Of a DNA stretch of 64,000 bases, positions 52,138 through 61,731 are shown piece after piece. This DNA comes from an uncultured Oscillospiraceae bacterium. GTDB taxonomy: Bacteria; Bacillota; Clostridia; Oscillospirales; Oscillospiraceae. Location of the stretch: positions 1 to 64,000 of the forward strand of contig CALXDH010000001.1 of the NCBI GenBank assembly GCA_944387015.1, read 5' to 3'. Under the pieces are notes generated by a model. The model had not been told where the DNA came from. It saw nothing but the letters and a program-made list of their open reading frames with translations, and ran no database searches. Each line of letters starts with the position of its first letter. Within the stretch, counting starts at the first letter, position 1. Both the position numbers and the translations under genes were made by a program.

Positions 52138-52172
52138 TCAAAAAAGCCACCCCGACCGGGGTGGCTTTTTTT
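52138..52172. terminator. Bidirectional terminator between GH18 and xerC
   Basis: AAAAAGCCACCCC, loop GACC, GGGGTGGCTTTTT: a perfect 13-bp stem with T tails both ways. Confidence 0.93.
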
Positions 52173-53184
52173 AGCTCTCGTTTTTCTTTTTTCGTTTGAT
52201 ATGTGACAAGGGATTTGCCTTTGCAGCTGTTCGCAGCGCGTCGTTATCGATGTGGGTGTAGATCTCGGTAGTGTTGAGATGGTCGTGGCCCAGCACCTCC
52301 TGGACCGCCTTGACGTCCACGCCGTTTTGCAGCATCAGCGTGGCGGCGGTGTGGCGCAGCTTGTGAGAGGAGTACTGGGTGCTGTCCAGTCCGGCCTCCC
52401 GCAGCCGCTTTTTCACCATGGCGTGGACCGTGGAGCGGCTGATCCGCTCGTTCTGGGAGGACAAAAACAGCGCGTTTTCATCCCGGCCCCGGATGGGCCG
52501 CCGCACCGCCAGATACCGCTGCAAAGCATCCTGACAGGTCTCATTCAAATAAACGATGCGCACCTTGTTGCCTTTGCCCAGAATTCGCAGGGCGTCGTCC
52601 TGAATGTCGTTGAGGTTCAGCCCAACCAGCTCGGAAATCCGCAGCCCGCAGTTTAGGAACAGCGCCAAAATACAGTAGTCCCGATCTTGATTCTTACCGT
52701 CCACAGACTCCAGCAGATGCAGACTCTCATCCAGCGTCAGATATTTGGGCAGCGTTTTCTTCAGCTTGGGAGAATCCATATCTTTGACAGGATTTTCACG
52801 AAGTAAATGCATCTTGTTGGTGAGGTAATTATAAAAGGAGCGGATCGTAGCGATCTTGCGGGCTCGTGAGGCCGCGTTGAGGCCGTAGTCGGGATTGCGG
52901 CTGTTTTGGTTGCGGACCCGGTCACGGCTGAGATAGGCCATGTAGCCGTAGATGTCCGTCAGGGTGACGCTGGCCACAAAATTCAGATCGACGTCCCGAA
53001 TGTCGATCTCATCCAGCGCAAGACCGGCAAGCGACGGGTCCCGGGTCTGCTTGAGATAGCGGAAAAAATTTCTCAGGTCCAGGAAATATTCGTCCACTGT
53101 GCGCTTGGAGTGGGCTTTGATCGTCTCATGGTACGCCAGAAAATCACGTAAAATCTGTGGAGCTTCCGTACGATAATCAGCCAT
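52171..53184 (-). CDS. xerC: Tyrosine recombinase XerC type
   Basis: 337 residues: an N-terminal SAM-like DNA-binding domain and a C-terminal catalytic domain with NCGLRISEL (first Arg), HKLRHTAATL (His, Arg), LGHDHLNTTEIYTHI (His, Tyr). Xer recombinases resolve chromosome dimers at dif. Length exceeds the usual 300, with a 10-30-residue insert. A dif-like inverted repeat lies 70 bp upstream of the start (53254-53283). It lies 3' of radA on the same strand, but with a 400-bp gap. Confidence 0.9.
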   Translation of the reverse strand: MADYRTEAPQILRDFLAYHETIKAHSKRTVDEYFLDLRNFFRYLKQTRDPSLAGLALDEIDIRDVDLNFVASVTLTDIYGYMAYLSRDRVRNQNSRNPDYGLNAASRARKIATIRSFYNYLTNKMHLLRENPVKDMDSPKLKKTLPKYLTLDESLHLLESVDGKNQDRDYCILALFLNCGLRISELVGLNLNDIQDDALRILGKGNKVRIVYLNETCQDALQRYLAVRRPIRGRDENALFLSSQNERISRSTVHAMVKKRLREAGLDSTQYSSHKLRHTAATLMLQNGVDVKAVQEVLGHDHLNTTEIYTHIDNDALRTAAKANPLSHIKRKKKNES

Positions 53185-53484
53185 AGGTCATCCATCTGCA
53201 GGAACCGCCAAAACCGCCTGAAAACGGCTTTTCCCGGGGGAGCCTCTCCTCCGAATTGAACAAAATTTTTATTTTGTTCAATTTTATGTGTCCCGCAAAA
53301 TCCTCCTTCCTCTCTTCCCGATTCGGCCTGCCGGCAGTTTATCGGCAGGTACGCGGCATGCGCCGCTTGTTTGTAATCATCGTCCCGCGGCGCGGTGTCT
53401 GCCGGCCGTGGGACTTGTCCTGATAAAAACGGCCATTTCAGGCCATGCTAGATGTAAATCTCTTTGCAGAAACGGATGGTGCTT
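53185..53484. other. 300-bp gap with dif-like inverted repeat
   Basis: Between xerC (minus) and a small plus-strand gene. It holds the 30-bp inverted repeat at 53254-53283 and a weak AAAACCG/CGGCTTTT hairpin near 53213-53233. No convincing sigma-A promoter for xerC was found. Nothing else is recognised. Confidence 0.6.
53254..53283. repeat. AT-rich inverted repeat, element 1 (dif-like architecture)
   Basis: AATTGAACAAAA, 6-base centre TTTTTA, TTTTGTTCAATT: a perfect 12-bp inverted repeat. The same architecture recurs at 63831-63860. Each inner 11-bp arm agrees with the E. coli XerD arm TTATGTTAAAT at 9 of 11. Function unknown; xerC starts 70 bp away. Confidence 0.7.
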
Positions 53485-53718
53485 ATGAGTTTGATTCCCT
53501 GTACCAGTGCCTGCGTTTATCAGCAGGACGGCCTCTGCACCCTGGACAGCGCCGCTGCAGCAGGAACGCCCTCTCTGGGCGGTGCCTGCGTCCACTTCAT
53601 TCCCGCCGCTGGAGAGCGGCTCGGATCGCCTCACCGATATTGCGGGCCGGGATCAGCCGCAGACCTTCCGGGGCCTTCAGCGTATCCGCCCGATGGGCCG
53701 GGACCACACACTGCTTAA
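53485..53718 (+). CDS. Small Cys-rich protein, 3' end over radA
   Basis: 77 residues: MSLIPCTSACVYQQDGLC then an Ala/Gly stretch and GGACVHFIPAAG. The four Cys (C-x3-C-x7-C-x15-C) and YQQDG recall short Cys-rich proteins seen in other clostridial genomes, function unknown. The last 40 residues overlap the 3' end of radA on the other strand and look unlike the start, so the natural stop may be read through or lost. The ribosome site is weak. Confidence 0.45.
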   Translation: MSLIPCTSACVYQQDGLCTLDSAAAAGTPSLGGACVHFIPAAGERLGSPHRYCGPGSAADLPGPSAYPPDGPGPHTA

Positions 53719-54982
53719 AGCCCAGCCGATGCACCTCGGAGATACGCTGAGACAGCTGGTTCACCGACCGCAGTTCTCCTGTCAGACCTACCTCGCCGAT
53801 GGCCACCAGGTCTCCGGGCACCGACGCGTCCAGATAGCTGGACGCCAGGGCGATCACCGCCGCCAGGTCTGCGGCGGGCTCGTCCAATGAGAGGCCGCCG
53901 ATGATATTCAGATAGGCGTCGCAGGCAGAGACCCGCAGCCCTCCCCGCTTTTCCAGCACCGCCAGCAGCATGGCCGCTCGGTTGTAGTCAAAGCCGTTGC
54001 TGGTGCGCCGGGGATTGCCCCCGGCAGAGGTCACCACCAGGGCCTGGATCTCCGCCAGCACCGGCCGCACGCCCTCCATCACGCAGGTGACGCAGGTGCC
54101 CGGCGCGTCATCCGGGCGGCCGGAGAGCAGCATCTCCGAGGGATTCTCTACCTCCGCCAGGCCCTGGTCCTGCATCTCAAAGACGCCGATCTCATTGGTA
54201 GCGCCGAAGCGGTTTTTTGCTGCCCGCAGGATGCGGTATGTGGTGTGCTGGTCCCCCTCGAAGTACAGCACGCAGTCCACCATGTGCTCCAGCACCTTGG
54301 GACCGGCGATGGAGCCCTCTTTGTTGACGTGGCCGATAACGAACACCGTGATCCCCTGCCCCTTGGCCAGCTGCATCAGCGCCATGGTGCAGTCCTTCAC
54401 CTGGCTGATGCTGCCCGCGGGAGAATCCAGAGCGTCGTTGTAGAGCGTCTGGATGGAGTCCACGATCAAAATGTCCGGCTGCTCCGCTGCCACAGACTCC
54501 ATCAGATCCCCCAGACAGGTCTCTGAGATCACATAAAGGTTGCTGTTCTCTACGCGTAATCGTTTTGCGCGCAATTTCAGCTGGTGCTCAGACTCCTCCC
54601 CGGATACATACAGTACCTTGGACGTTTCGCAAAGCTTGCTGCAGATCTGCAGCATCAGCGTGGACTTGCCGATGCCGGGGGCACCGCCCACCAGCACCAG
54701 CGAGCCCTTCACGGCGCCGCCGCCCAGCACCCGGTCCAGCTCCCCCATTCCCGTGGGAAAGCGGATCTCCTCTGCGGTCTGCAGATCCGTTACCGGGCAG
54801 GCCCGGCGAACGCCCTGAGCTGCCCGGACTGCCGCCTTGCCGGAGGTCTTTCCCCCAGCGGTACGGACTGGCTCCGGCTGTTCCACTACGGTGTTCCAGG
54901 CGCCGCACGCCGGGCACCGCCCCGCCCACTTGGGCGTCTCATTGCCGCAGGCGGTACAGTAAAACATGGTCTTTGCTTTCAT
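53597..54982 (-). CDS. radA: DNA repair protein RadA
   Basis: A branch-migration ATPase helping homologous recombination. 461 residues. N-terminal zinc finger (CTACGNETPKWAGRCPAC), Walker A GGAPGIGKST, the RadA motif KNRFGATNE, and a C-terminal Lon-like domain. GAAGGAGCAAC precedes the ATG at 54982. Its start overlaps the cwlD stop by 4 bp. Confidence 0.96.
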   Translation of the reverse strand: MKAKTMFYCTACGNETPKWAGRCPACGAWNTVVEQPEPVRTAGGKTSGKAAVRAAQGVRRACPVTDLQTAEEIRFPTGMGELDRVLGGGAVKGSLVLVGGAPGIGKSTLMLQICSKLCETSKVLYVSGEESEHQLKLRAKRLRVENSNLYVISETCLGDLMESVAAEQPDILIVDSIQTLYNDALDSPAGSISQVKDCTMALMQLAKGQGITVFVIGHVNKEGSIAGPKVLEHMVDCVLYFEGDQHTTYRILRAAKNRFGATNEIGVFEMQDQGLAEVENPSEMLLSGRPDDAPGTCVTCVMEGVRPVLAEIQALVVTSAGGNPRRTSNGFDYNRAAMLLAVLEKRGGLRVSACDAYLNIIGGLSLDEPAADLAAVIALASSYLDASVPGDLVAIGEVGLTGELRSVNQLSQRISEVHRLGFKQCVVPAHRADTLKAPEGLRLIPARNIGEAIRAALQRRE

Positions 54983-55707
54983 GTTGCTCCTTCTTCACTG
55001 CCCCACCGCAGATACCCTGTGGTGATGGCCGCCGCCAGCAAACGCTGGTGGGGCGGCTCCTCCAGCCGAGCAGTCTCTGCCTGGTTGGATAAAAAGCCAC
55101 ACTCCACGATCACGCCGGGGGCCGTTGCATTCTTTAAAAGGTAAATGGTGTCCGCGATCTCCTTGGCCTCTTTGGGCCGCTCGGGATTGATGCATTGGTT
55201 CAGCGCCTCCTGCATCTCCCCCGCCAGATCTTGGGCACCGGGCTGCTCATTCCAGAACACCTGGGCACCATGGGTCGACGGAGACGAGGGCAGGCTGTTT
55301 TGATGGATGCTGACCAGCACGGCGTTTTCCGTGCCGTTCACCAGCGCCACCCGGTTTTTCAGATCCGAGACCTTTCGCTGCCGGATAGTGCCACCCTCAG
55401 TGTAGGTGGACACGTCCTCACTGCGGGTCATCACCGTCTCCACTCCGGAAAAAGTCATCAGGTCCCGGACCCGCAGGGCAATCTCCAGATTCAGCCCGCT
55501 CTCCGTCACCGCGCCATCACCGGAGACAGCGCCGCCATCCTCCCCACCGTGGCCTGGGTCCAGTACCACGATCTTCCCGGACGTCTGTGTCTGGGGCGCG
55601 AACACCTGGGCAACTCCGCCGTGGCCCTCCACAAGTACTGCCCCAATCAGTGCCACACAAAGCACTGCTGCCGCTGCGATGTGGCGTTTTCGTATGATGA
55701 AGATCAT
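54979..55707 (-). CDS. cwlD: Muramoyl-L-alanine amidase CwlD
   Basis: Needed to make muramic-delta-lactam in spore cortex. 242 residues. One N-terminal membrane helix (about 7-26), then Amidase_3 with zinc ligands H53, E69 and H135 and catalytic E202 (DPGHGGEDGG, SIHQNSL, ECGFLSNQAE). The Met at 55707 follows GGGGGG; more codons upstream are open but not conserved. The upstream sequence has a good sigma-E promoter and a sigma-A one. It overlaps radA. Confidence 0.93.
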   Translation of the reverse strand: MIFIIRKRHIAAAAVLCVALIGAVLVEGHGGVAQVFAPQTQTSGKIVVLDPGHGGEDGGAVSGDGAVTESGLNLEIALRVRDLMTFSGVETVMTRSEDVSTYTEGGTIRQRKVSDLKNRVALVNGTENAVLVSIHQNSLPSSPSTHGAQVFWNEQPGAQDLAGEMQEALNQCINPERPKEAKEIADTIYLLKNATAPGVIVECGFLSNQAETARLEEPPHQRLLAAAITTGYLRWGSEEGAT

Positions 55708-55727
55708 CCCGCATCCCCCCTGCCAGG

Positions 55728-55757
55728 AGGGTATGCCCCACCGCTTATCCCATATTC
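55728..55757 (-). promoter_or_regulatory. Sigma-E type promoter of cwlD
   Basis: On the minus strand GAATATG (55757-55751, 6 of 7), 15-bp spacer, CATACCCT (55735-55728, 7 of 8), ending 21 bp before the start codon. In Bacillus cwlD is a sigma-E gene. Confidence 0.6.
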
Positions 55758-55768
55758 CCGATGTTTTG

Positions 55769-55797
55769 ATTATACTGTCTTCCCCTCTGAAAAGCAA
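55769..55797 (-). promoter_or_regulatory. Sigma-A promoter upstream of cwlD-radA
   Basis: On the minus strand TTGCTT (55797-55792), 17-bp spacer, TATAAT (55774-55769). It would keep radA expressed in growing cells. Confidence 0.65.
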
Positions 55798-55824
55798 GGT
55801 CAGGCTCCTCTTTCCCTCCTGCGG

Positions 55825-55832
55825 CATACACT
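55825..55832 (+). promoter_or_regulatory. Sigma-E/K -10 of cotJ
   Basis: CATACACT matches the late-sporulation -10 consensus fully, 64 bp before the start; no good -35 was found. Confidence 0.35.
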
Positions 55833-55895
55833 GGACTGAGCGTCGCGGCCCTGCGGACTGCGATGCCATCCCTTTCAAAGGAGGATTCCACTCAG

Positions 55896-56378
55896 ATGGA
55901 AAACAATCCTGAAACCAATAAGCCCTCCGCGCCTCCTGCAGCCCCCAATGGCTGCGGCGCCGGTCAAGGATCTCTCCCCGGCCGCTGCGGTGCGCTGGCG
56001 TTTCCCTTTGTAGCCATGCAGGAAAACAACCCCGTCCGCTTCAGTCGGATGGAGGCACTCCAGACCGGAACACTGTTTCCTGGCCTGGACCTGCCTTTCA
56101 AGGCCGCCATTCAGGCCAAGACGCAGCTGAAAAACACCGCCCTAGTGGAGCTGATGGCCCTGGACTTTGCCATCGATGAACTGGGGCTCTATCTTGTCAC
56201 CCATTCCCAGGATCAGGAGGCTTTGCAGCTGTACTGGTCCTACATCAAGCTGGCCCAGGAGGGCCGGCAAAAATACCAGGAGCTCTATGGTCCTCTGCTT
56301 CAGACGGATCTGACCCCCGAGGACGGATACGCCTGGCTGAAAGATCCGTGGCCCTGGGATGAGGGAGGGAATGCCTGA
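55896..56378 (+). CDS. CotJA-CotJB fused spore coat protein
   Basis: 160 residues. The first half is CotJA-like: FPFVAMQENNPVRFSRMEAL then GTLFPGLDLPF. The second half is CotJB-like: LVELMALDFAIDELGLYLVTH through a region ending YGPL. In Bacillus these are two genes, cotJA and cotJB, before cotJC; here they are one frame with no internal stop. AAAGGAGG (55877-55884) is 11 bp before ATG 55896. The stop overlaps cotJC. Confidence 0.85.
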   Translation: MENNPETNKPSAPPAAPNGCGAGQGSLPGRCGALAFPFVAMQENNPVRFSRMEALQTGTLFPGLDLPFKAAIQAKTQLKNTALVELMALDFAIDELGLYLVTHSQDQEALQLYWSYIKLAQEGRQKYQELYGPLLQTDLTPEDGYAWLKDPWPWDEGGNA

Positions 56379-56974
56379 TGTTTGTCTATGAAAAAAAGCT
56401 CCAGTACCCGGTGAAAATCAAAAATATCAATCCCAAGCTGGCCTCCATTATCATCTCCCAGTACGGCGGGCCGGACGGCGAGCTGGGAGCTTCCCTGCGC
56501 TATCTGAGCCAGCGGTACTCCATGCCCTACCCGGAGCTCAAGGCTCTGCTGACGGACATCGGCACTGAGGAGCTTGGGCACCTGGAAATGATCGGCACCA
56601 TCGTTCATCAGCTGACCCGAAACCTCAATGAAGATCAGATCCGCGCCGGCGGCTTTGAGCCCTACTTTGTGGATCACACCACTGGCGTGTACCCCACCGC
56701 CGCCTCCGGCTCCCCCTGGAACGCCGCCGGCATGGCGGTAAAGGGCGATCTGATCGCAGACCTCACCGAGGACCTCGCTGCAGAGCAGAAGGCCCGGGTT
56801 ACCTACGACAACATCCTGCGTCTTTCTGACGACCCGGATGTCAACGACGCCATCAAGTTCCTCCGGGCACGGGAAATCGTCCACTTCCAGCGCTTCGGCG
56901 AGGGACTGCGGCTTGCCAAGGACCGCATGAACGAGAAAAACGTCTATCTGGTCAACCCCTCCTTCGACCAGTGA
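56378..56974 (+). CDS. cotJC: CotJC, manganese-catalase-like coat protein
   Basis: 198 residues, ferritin-like four-helix fold. Metal-binding candidates are in TDIGTEELGHLEMIGT and the E-x2-H of REIVHFQRFGEGL; DLTEDLAAEQKARVTYDNI is another helix. The ATG overlaps the previous TGA. CotJC is found in the spore coat. A terminator follows. Confidence 0.93.
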   Translation: MFVYEKKLQYPVKIKNINPKLASIIISQYGGPDGELGASLRYLSQRYSMPYPELKALLTDIGTEELGHLEMIGTIVHQLTRNLNEDQIRAGGFEPYFVDHTTGVYPTAASGSPWNAAGMAVKGDLIADLTEDLAAEQKARVTYDNILRLSDDPDVNDAIKFLRAREIVHFQRFGEGLRLAKDRMNEKNVYLVNPSFDQ

Positions 56975-56997
56975 CAGCCTTCCCTTCAAGACAACAA

Positions 56998-57034
56998 CCC
57001 CCGCCGCCGGATAATTCCGGCGGCGGGGGCTTAT
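56998..57034 (+). terminator. Intrinsic terminator after cotJ operon
   Basis: CCCCCGCCGCCGG and CCGGCGGCGGGGG form a perfect 13-bp stem with loop ATAATT, then CTTATT. Confidence 0.88.
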
Positions 57035-57058
57035 TGATGATTCAGGATGTTCGGGTCT

Positions 57059-57316
57059 TCAGCCGGCCTGAGCGGCATCGCTGCTCATCAGGTCCGCCAC
57101 CAGGTTCATCAGCCGGGCACGGTCTTCACGCCGGTCGGCGAACAGTTCCAGATCATCACCCTGCTCCTCGATGAGCTGGCCCACCGCGATATAGCGGGAG
57201 AGAGAAGACTTCAAATTGAAAATGTCTCCCTCTGGGCTTTGCAGGTACACACCGCCCTCACAGGATTCCACAACTTTCAAAAACTCCTGGACATCTGCTT
57301 CGGAACGCAGTCTCAT
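57059..57316 (-). CDS. Small HPr-like protein, 85 residues
   Basis: The C-terminal part FNLKSSLSRYIAVGQLIE is like the NLKSIMGVMSLG segment of HPr; the His of HPr is absent, so it is probably not a phosphocarrier. It starts MRLRSEADVQEFLKVVE. Single gene, with a weak promoter at 57372-57401. Function unknown. I recall similar short proteins in other clostridia. Confidence 0.6.
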   Translation of the reverse strand: MRLRSEADVQEFLKVVESCEGGVYLQSPEGDIFNLKSSLSRYIAVGQLIEEQGDDLELFADRREDRARLMNLVADLMSSDAAQAG

Positions 57317-57371
57317 TGGAAAGACATCCTTTCTTTCTAGATTTGCGGTCGGGGCTCCCGACTGCGTCTAT

Positions 57372-57401
57372 AAAATATCACGAGACAACGCTGGCTGTCT
57401 A
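57372..57401 (-). promoter_or_regulatory. Possible promoter of the HPr-like gene
   Basis: On the minus strand TAGACA (57401-57396), 18-bp spacer, TATTTT (57377-57372) with TGA before it. Confidence 0.45.
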
Positions 57402-57580
57402 TGGAAGATATGGATAAGGTTTCCCGCTTCACCGGCGTTCTTTTTTTGCAACCCGCACAAAAACAAGCAACTTTTTTTCTATTTTGTAACATATGTAATC
57501 GTTTTGCTTTTTAATAAATGCAATTTTTAAGGTAATATCCTTCTTTTTTGGACGGCAGGCTGCTCAGAGGCTCCGGCATA

Positions 57581-57612
57581 GAAAATCCCGGAGGGCGATG
57601 AGCCCTCCGGGG
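57581..57612 (-). terminator. Intrinsic terminator after YczE-like gene
   Basis: CCCGGAGGGC and GCCCTCCGGG (57587-57596, 57602-57611) form a perfect stem; on the minus strand ATTTTC follows. Confidence 0.8.
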
Positions 57613-57644
57613 AAATGCAGATTCGTTGCTCGCCTTTTGGTACC

Positions 57645-58304
57645 TTACAAAACCGCTCTCTCCAGCGTCTTCATCAGCGGCTGGAACCTTTTGGTGATCT
57701 GGCCCACCAAAAGGGCGGCCGCCACTGTGCCTTCCCGGACACCGTCCAGCTGGCCCAAAAACGATAGCGACAGCACGATGGAGATGCACACCAGTGTGAT
57801 GTCAAAGGCCATCTTCATATTGCCGAACTTTACCGGCACCACCTTGCAGATGGCCAGCACGATCCCCTCGCCCGCCGTGGTGACCAGATTGGCCATGACT
57901 TCCACACTGACCCCAAGAGCAATGAAGAAAATACCTGCGGCACACAGCAGCCACTGCTGAGCATAGTTCCCGGCGGGAAGGGGCGCAAGCACCGCCTCCG
58001 CCACGTCGATCATCACGCCGAACAAAACGGCGGCTGGAAACTGCAGCAGTTGGAACCACTCGTATTGACGGCGCAAAATGGCGATCTGGATCAGTACAAA
58101 AAGGAAGTTCATGATGATGGTAGTGGTGCCTACGGACAGCCCAGAGATCCGCGCTGTCACATAGGGGACGCTGGAAATTGGCGAGGTCCCCAGCGCCGCT
58201 TTGATGGAAAACGCCACACCAAATGCCATGATGATGAGACCCGCACTCAAAAACGCCAGCCGTCGCGCCGGATGGGACCACCGTTTCCCTAAAGATTGCG
58301 TCAT
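57645..58304 (-). CDS. YczE/DUF6198 family membrane protein
   Basis: 219 residues, about five or six hydrophobic helices: LAFLSAGLIIMAFGVAF, FLFVLIQIAIL, LLCAAGIFFIALGV and VCISIVLSLSF. The text FSIKAALGTSPISSVP is a family feature. The role is unknown. It overlaps the MarR gene by 4 bp, so it is probably controlled by it, and might be an exporter or part of a stress response (inference). Confidence 0.82.
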   Translation of the reverse strand: MTQSLGKRWSHPARRLAFLSAGLIIMAFGVAFSIKAALGTSPISSVPYVTARISGLSVGTTTIIMNFLFVLIQIAILRRQYEWFQLLQFPAAVLFGVMIDVAEAVLAPLPAGNYAQQWLLCAAGIFFIALGVSVEVMANLVTTAGEGIVLAICKVVPVKFGNMKMAFDITLVCISIVLSLSFLGQLDGVREGTVAAALLVGQITKRFQPLMKTLERAVL

Positions 58305-58741
58305 GTCTTGTTCTTCTTCCCTTCATTTTGTGATTCCATTGCTGTACACAACTTGTCCAGCAACTCCCGCAGCCGCGCCTCTTCTTCGTCGCTCAACTCC
58401 GCAGAGGCGATCGTTTCCGCATCGTGAAAGACGCCCGTCATGCGGTTCGCCGCCTCCAGGCCCTTCTCCGTCAAAGAGACATAGAGAGAGCGCCGGTTCC
58501 CCGCCTTCTGCCGCCGGAGGATCAGTCCGCCCTCCTCCATCCGCAGCAGGATGCTGCCCACTGTGGCCGGCTCGATCTCGCAGTAAGCCGCGATGGTCTT
58601 TTGATCGCTCTCCCCGTGGTGGAGCAAAAACTCCAGCACCTTGGGCTGGCCAGGCGTCAGGCCCAGCTTACCCGCCTCTGACAAAATCCTGCGGGAAAGC
58701 ATCGCATTGGACTTCATCAGCAGATAGTGAAGACTCTCCAT
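58301..58741 (-). CDS. MarR family regulator
   Basis: 146 residues with the winged-helix core: LGLTPGQPKVLEFLLHHGE, then the recognition part IEPATVGSILLRMEEGGLI and wing RRQKAGNRRSLYVSLTEKG. The start has a GGCGG ribosome site. An AT-rich partial palindrome upstream (58751-58775) overlaps a TATAAT on the minus strand and is the likely self-operator. Cotranscribed with the YczE-like gene. Confidence 0.9.
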   Translation of the reverse strand: MESLHYLLMKSNAMLSRRILSEAGKLGLTPGQPKVLEFLLHHGESDQKTIAAYCEIEPATVGSILLRMEEGGLILRRQKAGNRRSLYVSLTEKGLEAANRMTGVFHDAETIASAELSDEEEARLRELLDKLCTAMESQNEGKKNKT

Positions 58742-58750
58742 AAAACCGCC

Positions 58751-58775
58751 TTAATAATAAGGATCATTATAATAA
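58751..58775. promoter_or_regulatory. Possible MarR operator and -10 region
   Basis: TTAATAATAAGG and CATTATAATAA form an imperfect AT-rich palindrome that contains TATAAT on the minus strand, 10 bp before the regulator gene; no good -35 was found. Confidence 0.4.
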
Positions 58776-58929
58776 CAAAGCTTATCATATTCCCTTTTTT
58801 CCAAATGTCAAGGCCTTCCCCCGCCGCTGCGGCGCAAAAAGCGGCAGGCCCGCGTCCCCGAAGAGAGGCAGACCTGCCGGAAACGATATTGAGATCTGAA
58901 ACGGGGCGCAGCGGTTCAGGGACCATCCC

Positions 58930-61675
<2,746 letters not shown>

Positions 61676-61731
61676 GGGCCTCCCCCCTTTCCCGCCATCT
61701 TATGCGGGAACAGGTTGACCTCATGAACGGC

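Larger units (their letters stand above)
57317..57644. other. 328-bp gap, AT-rich
   Basis: It holds the possible promoter of the HPr-like gene (57372-57401), a short GTCGGG/CCCGAC hairpin near 57343, an AT-rich stretch (57430-57540, unlike the rest of the window) and the YczE terminator (57581-57612). No gene seen. Confidence 0.6.

Noticed and set aside
57430-57540. AT-rich stretch as a possible origin or transferred segment
   Set aside because: Only about 110 bases, no repeats or genes; composition alone is not enough.
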